Positions 53,744 through 57,599 of a stretch of DNA of 57,599 nt are shown here, piece by piece (position 1 is the stretch's first letter; the number at the start of each line of letters is the position of its first letter). A program made the position numbers and the translations under genes. The notes beneath the pieces are model-generated. The model did no database searches. It worked only from the letters and a program-made list of their open reading frames with translations, and had not been told where the DNA came from. The stretch is taken from assembly GCA_947627195.1 (NCBI GenBank), contig CANQVC010000005.1, positions 1 through 57,599 of the forward strand, read 5' to 3'. The DNA comes from an uncultured Bacilli bacterium (GTDB lineage Bacteria > Bacillota_I > Bacilli_A > ML615J-28 > CAG-698).

Positions 53744-56700
53744 ATGAAAAAATTATTTAAGATAATTATTTATCTTGTAGTTTTGCTTACATCTTTTGCT
53801 ATTTTTAGCAATGATGTATTTGCAACAAATGGGAACATTAATGATTTACATTATCAAACTAAATTAACAAGTTATGTTGATGATAAACCCGCAATGACAA
53901 TTATTACTCCAGGTCAAGGATGTGATAAGAGTGTTTTTTCAAATTATAATGGTACTTTTGCATATGATGAAAAATCATTAATTGAAAAATTACGATTATT
54001 TGCGGATGCAGATGTTTATGTTGCTGAAATGATGGAAAACATAAATGATGCAGAATCATTTAAAGATTTTAATTTATATTTATGTGAAAAAGGTAATGTG
54101 ATTGATGGAACCAATTATTATGAATATATTGAAACGCCTGTTGATACAATTTGTAATTTTAGTAAACATGCTGTTATTATTTTTAATCAGTATTATAGTA
54201 ATGAATTTCATGATATTGTTTATAGTGAATTTGAATCAATGGTTGATTCAATATCATATGATTATAAATTAATCACAGGAAATATTCCTAAAGTTAATTT
54301 AATTGGACATAGTAGAGGTGGATTAATTAATTTAATGTATGCTACTGAGCATCCTTATAATGTTAGTAGTTTAATTAGTAGTGGAACACCTTATGCTGGC
54401 TCCGCCTTTGCAAATATAGAAGGTTTAGTCAATGCAATTGGATTAAAAAACAGCGTTGAATGTAATAGTGGAAAAGACATCTTAAATCCAACTAAACAGC
54501 AAGAACTTAAAAATAATTGGAATAAAATGATATCAACTAATCCTAATGTTAATATTAATGCTATTGCAATTGGTGCTTGTACTTCTTCAGATTTTTTAGA
54601 GGAACTATTTGCTGGTGGGTATGTTGATGATAAATTATATGATTTTTTAGGCATTGCCCCCGAAGATGCATCATTATTGGAAGAATTAGTATTTTGTCTA
54701 ACGAATTTAGCTATTACGGGAGTTGCTAAATACATTGATAATCATCCTAATGTTATCAATGGCGTTTTCAAGATTGTTGATCTTGGCATTGATATTACTA
54801 ATTGTTTTTCAAATAAAGTTATAGATAGTGATAGAGAAAAAATACAAAAAATTTTAAATAATTGTTATTTAGATTATGGTAAATTAGTTATTAATGATGA
54901 TATGTTTATTGATTATGATTCGCAAACTGCAATAGGATTTAATGGATTTAAAACTAAAAAGAAAATTTTCTTTTCCAATAATGCTGATTATACAAAAGTT
55001 AGTCAAGTAAATGTACCAATTCCCCATAATTTAGAAGCAAGAGATTCAGAAATTATATCAACAATAATATCTGAATTAACTTATGATGGTATTGCAACTG
55101 ATATGGGAACTATTATGACCGATGATGTTAAAAATGTTTCTAATGAAACTCATGCTATAAAATATTCATTTACTCCAACTATTTCTTCATTATATAAATT
55201 ATCTTGTTCAAATAATAATTTATCAATTGTTGTTCGTGATCATGATTCATATCATACTAATAAATATAATTCTAACGAATTAGTAAAACTTACTGCAAAT
55301 AAAACATATGATATATATATTCATAATAATGGTAATAGTTATTATAACAATTTTTCAGTGGGCTTTCCTACTATTAGCAATTTTATTAATAAAAATTATA
55401 CAATATCAGCTAACGAAAATATGTATATTTCAGTTTTAGAAACAACAAATAATATTATTAAATATAAAGCTAATAATACTAATGTTAAGATAGAAGTATT
55501 AAATAAATCATTTCAACCTATTACTAATAATGCTGAAATGGTTACAAATCGTTACGAGGCAAACCAAAAATATTATTTAAAATTAAATAATTCTAGTGCA
55601 AATAGCCAAAACTTCAAATTGACACAAGAGTCAATTGATGTAATTAAAAATGACGTTTCATTATCTACAACGATAAGCAATAAATACAGCTATTTTAAAT
55701 TTGTTGCTCCGTCATCTAATACGTATGTTTTTGATTTAGGCAATTCATCAACAACTTTTAAACCAGTTGTTGAAATGTATTCAAATTCATATCAATTAAT
55801 ATCATATATGGATGTCATTAGTGCTAAAAATAAAGATTTATATTCAGTTTCTTTACAACAGGGAGAAACAATATATTTAGCTGTTAAAAATAATGTTAAT
55901 TATAATAATAATATAAACATAAATGCTGATGTTTCTAATTATTATTGGACAATAGATGGGGTTGTTGCAAGTAATAAAATCATTAATATGAATAGATCTG
56001 GTAATGATACAATTAGGGTTGCTTATTATTGTAATGGTAATCAACTAGAAGGTGGAATAAAGTTTGTTAATGGCAGTGCACCATATTTTGTTAAAAGTGC
56101 ATATGTTGATGGATTTGAATATGATATTACTTTAAAGAATAATGCTGAATTAAATTTAGATGGCAATACTTATTTGTCGTTTCTTTTTGAGGCATTTGAA
56201 GGTCAAGTTGCATTTGTTACTCAAGAATTATTTGTTTCAGTAGATCCATATATTGATATAAATTTAAGAAATACTACAGATAACTATGATTATTATGTTA
56301 TAATTAATACTGGAGCTTATACAACAATTTCAGGGGAAAGCATAACTGTATCGTTAAAATTGGTTACACAAAACAATCATACTTATACACAATCATTTAA
56401 TAAAGAAGATTTTAATAAGGCAACGTTTATTCCACCATCAACATATTTTAAGGTTGGTAATTTACAAATCGCTATTTATAGTGTAACTTATCAAAAAAAT
56501 AGTTATAGTAAAACATATTATGCTTCGTCAAATTCAAATCTTTTCTCATCTAGTTATAGTATTATAAAAAAAGGATTTATTCAAAATGGCGATGGAACAG
56601 AATCCTCACCATATTTGATATCATCTTTTAGAGAATTAAATAATATAAGAGAATTTGCTGTGTATGATACATATTATGATACATATTATATTGATGGATA

Positions 56701-57523
56701 TTTTAAATTAACGAATAACATAAGATGTGAATCTAAGTGGAAACCAATTGAAGCATGTTTTAGAGGAAAATTTGATGGAAATTATAGAACAATTAGTAAT
56801 TTGTCAATGTCAATAACATCAACAGAAGAAATGAAATATGATAGTTATGGATTATTTAGATCTGCAAAGAATGCTGCATTTTGTAATTTATATATTTCAG
56901 ATGTTGATATATTGTCTGCCACTTCTTCTAAATGCAGTATTGATATTGGAACAATCTGTGGATATGCTTCAAGTTCTACTTTTACTCAATGTTATGTTTG
57001 GGAAGGTAGCATTGGAGAAAATTATATTTACAGTACAACATCAATTGGTGGAATAGTTGGATATAGTGAATATTCAAGCTTTACAGAATGTTTTGCTGGA
57101 GAAAATTCAAACTCATTGATGATATATGGATATGGAGCTATTGGCGGAATTATAGGAACTGCAAGAGGTGGAAGCATTAATAATTGCTGTAGTTGTGTTG
57201 GCTTAAAATATTATTGGGATGGAGCTTTCAATGGCTTTACAGGTGGAATAGTAGGTAAAGCTATTCAAACTGTATCAATTGATTCATGCTATTATAAAGC
57301 AGATATCTTTTTTGCTGGAGAATCAACGGATAGTAAAGAATTAGCACCATATATGGGACAAATAGTTGGATATATAGATGCATCAACAACTCTTGACAAT
57401 AATGAATATGAAGGCACGTGCAATTATAATAATTTAAAAAAAGTTGGGGGATTTTTGGGTATTAATAAAACAGATCAAGGAAGATATGCTTCTAAAGGTG
57501 AATGTGGATATATTGAAGAATAA
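53744..57523 (+). CDS. Giant secreted lipase-like protein with GLUG-type C-terminal repeats
   Basis: The 1259-residue protein has a signal peptide ('YLVVLLTSFAIFSNDVFA'), then an alpha/beta-hydrolase domain (about 35-445): 'IITPGQGCDKSVFSN', '[15 protein letters not shown]' (Ser190), 'FIDYDSQ' (Asp390) and 'VPIPHNLEARD' (His428). The same motifs and order occur in the 358-6129 protein, so they are paralogs. The middle (about 450-920) is Asn/Ser-rich and beta-type. The C-terminal third has GLUG-like repeats ('GGIVGYSEYSSFTECFAG', 'GGIIGTARGGSINNC', 'GGIVGKAIQTVSIDSCYY'), found in surface adhesins. It has no cell-wall anchor. RBS AGAGGAAAG. It likely acts outside the cell on an unknown ester or lipid. 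Confidence 0.85.
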   Translation: MKKLFKIIIYLVVLLTSFAIFSNDVFATNGNINDLHYQTKLTSYVDDKPAMTIITPGQGCDKSVFSNYNGTFAYDEKSLIEKLRLFADADVYVAEMMENINDAESFKDFNLYLCEKGNVIDGTNYYEYIETPVDTICNFSKHAVIIFNQYYSNEFHDIVYSEFESMVDSISYDYKLITGNIPKVNLIGHSRGGLINLMYATEHPYNVSSLISSGTPYAGSAFANIEGLVNAIGLKNSVECNSGKDILNPTKQQELKNNWNKMISTNPNVNINAIAIGACTSSDFLEELFAGGYVDDKLYDFLGIAPEDASLLEELVFCLTNLAITGVAKYIDNHPNVINGVFKIVDLGIDITNCFSNKVIDSDREKIQKILNNCYLDYGKLVINDDMFIDYDSQTAIGFNGFKTKKKIFFSNNADYTKVSQVNVPIPHNLEARDSEIISTIISELTYDGIATDMGTIMTDDVKNVSNETHAIKYSFTPTISSLYKLSCSNNNLSIVVRDHDSYHTNKYNSNELVKLTANKTYDIYIHNNGNSYYNNFSVGFPTISNFINKNYTISANENMYISVLETTNNIIKYKANNTNVKIEVLNKSFQPITNNAEMVTNRYEANQKYYLKLNNSSANSQNFKLTQESIDVIKNDVSLSTTISNKYSYFKFVAPSSNTYVFDLGNSSTTFKPVVEMYSNSYQLISYMDVISAKNKDLYSVSLQQGETIYLAVKNNVNYNNNININADVSNYYWTIDGVVASNKIINMNRSGNDTIRVAYYCNGNQLEGGIKFVNGSAPYFVKSAYVDGFEYDITLKNNAELNLDGNTYLSFLFEAFEGQVAFVTQELFVSVDPYIDINLRNTTDNYDYYVIINTGAYTTISGESITVSLKLVTQNNHTYTQSFNKEDFNKATFIPPSTYFKVGNLQIAIYSVTYQKNSYSKTYYASSNSNLFSSSYSIIKKGFIQNGDGTESSPYLISSFRELNNIREFAVYDTYYDTYYIDGYFKLTNNIRCESKWKPIEACFRGKFDGNYRTISNLSMSITSTEEMKYDSYGLFRSAKNAAFCNLYISDVDILSATSSKCSIDIGTICGYASSSTFTQCYVWEGSIGENYIYSTTSIGGIVGYSEYSSFTECFAGENSNSLMIYGYGAIGGIIGTARGGSINNCCSCVGLKYYWDGAFNGFTGGIVGKAIQTVSIDSCYYKADIFFAGESTDSKELAPYMGQIVGYIDASTTLDNNEYEGTCNYNNLKKVGGFLGINKTDQGRYASKGECGYIEE

Positions 57524-57599
57524 ATATTATATATAAATTATAATTAAATATTTATTAGAAAGAGAGAATAACAATGTTAATATTAAAAGATGTTAATAA
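57523..57599 (+). repeat. Start of a tandem duplication: 77 nt identical to 50569-50645
   Basis: Every base from 57523 to the window end equals 50569-50645 (offset 6954), including the 34-nt leader repeat, the ribosome region and the first 26 nt of the gene. It begins at the last base of the preceding stop codon. Confidence 0.92.
57574..57599 (+). CDS. Second copy of the MacB-type ABC transporter gene (5' end only)
   Basis: ATG 57574 opens the same reading frame as the gene at 50620 ('MLILKDVN' plus a partial codon). The rest lies outside the window, so it is not known whether the copy is complete. Unlike the first copy it has no TTGCAA/TAAAAT promoter in front, as the lipase-like gene ends directly before it, and it would rely on readthrough. 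Confidence 0.75.

Noticed and set aside
56838-57056. A 72-codon plus-strand frame in another phase of the second lipase-like gene
   Set aside because: No ribosome site; the main frame shows clear GLUG-type repeats across this stretch.

Overview
The window comes from a very AT-rich, low-GC Gram-positive-type bacterium. TGA is used as a stop and TGG as Trp, so the code is standard rather than the Mycoplasma code. Ribosome binding sites are AGGAGG-like, promoters are TTGACA-N17-TATAAT-like, and many genes end in hairpin plus T-run terminators. A SpoIIE-type phosphatase, an FMN riboswitch with RibU, BspA-like leucine-rich repeats and Listeria-Bacteroides (Flg_new / InlB B) repeats all fit an uncultured Bacilli or Mollicutes-related gut lineage. 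The exact taxon cannot be read from the sequence alone.

Layout. Positions 1-8700 hold a surface module: a 1923-residue secreted mosaic protein with a lipase-like domain, and a Big2/GH3-like lipoprotein, followed by tRNA-Thr(GGT). Positions 8900-13370 are an origin-type housekeeping operon (mnmG, rsmG, parA, an MscS channel, a DUF951 protein) with no parB after parA. Positions 13380-21420 carry an AAA ATPase of the DUF4143 type, a heterodimeric ABC exporter pair, a third ABC exporter and a DUF697-like membrane protein. Positions 21475-27080 hold spoIIE, a rhodanese, a PucR-type regulator, a thioredoxin-like lipoprotein, an M42 peptidase and a HAD phosphatase. Positions 27180-30810 are central sugar metabolism: an MsmK-type ATPase with a palindromic operator candidate, then pgk, an HPr/Crh-like gene and tpiA.

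Positions 31127-37480 contain a beta-helix lipoprotein, two unrecognised proteins, LemA and Hsp20. Positions 37577-39360 are a secreted-protein/small-membrane-protein pair inside a 12-bp inverted repeat. Positions 39371-42517 form a polar amino-acid ABC transporter operon. Its roughly 550-nt leader has three tandem copies of a conserved stem-loop RNA element. Each copy is followed by its own terminator and by a sequence able to form a competing antiterminator. I do not recognise this RNA as any known riboswitch class, and it is the strongest candidate in the window for an undescribed system. Positions 42573-50510 hold an M28 peptidase, the FMN riboswitch with ribU, two zinc-ribbon membrane paralogs flanking a small HTH gene, and rpsD behind a probable S4 autoregulatory leader.

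The right end (50535-57599) has a MacB-type ABC transporter and a second giant lipase-like secreted protein. Both are driven by near-identical promoters containing paired GCAATATT boxes 30 bp apart. A 313-bp MITE-like insertion abuts the second promoter. The last 77 nt repeat the start region of the MacB-type gene exactly, so a tandem duplication with a unit of about 6.95 kb begins at the window edge. The two lipase-like proteins at opposite ends of the window share a GHSRGG nucleophile motif and equivalent Asp and His positions, and belong to one family.
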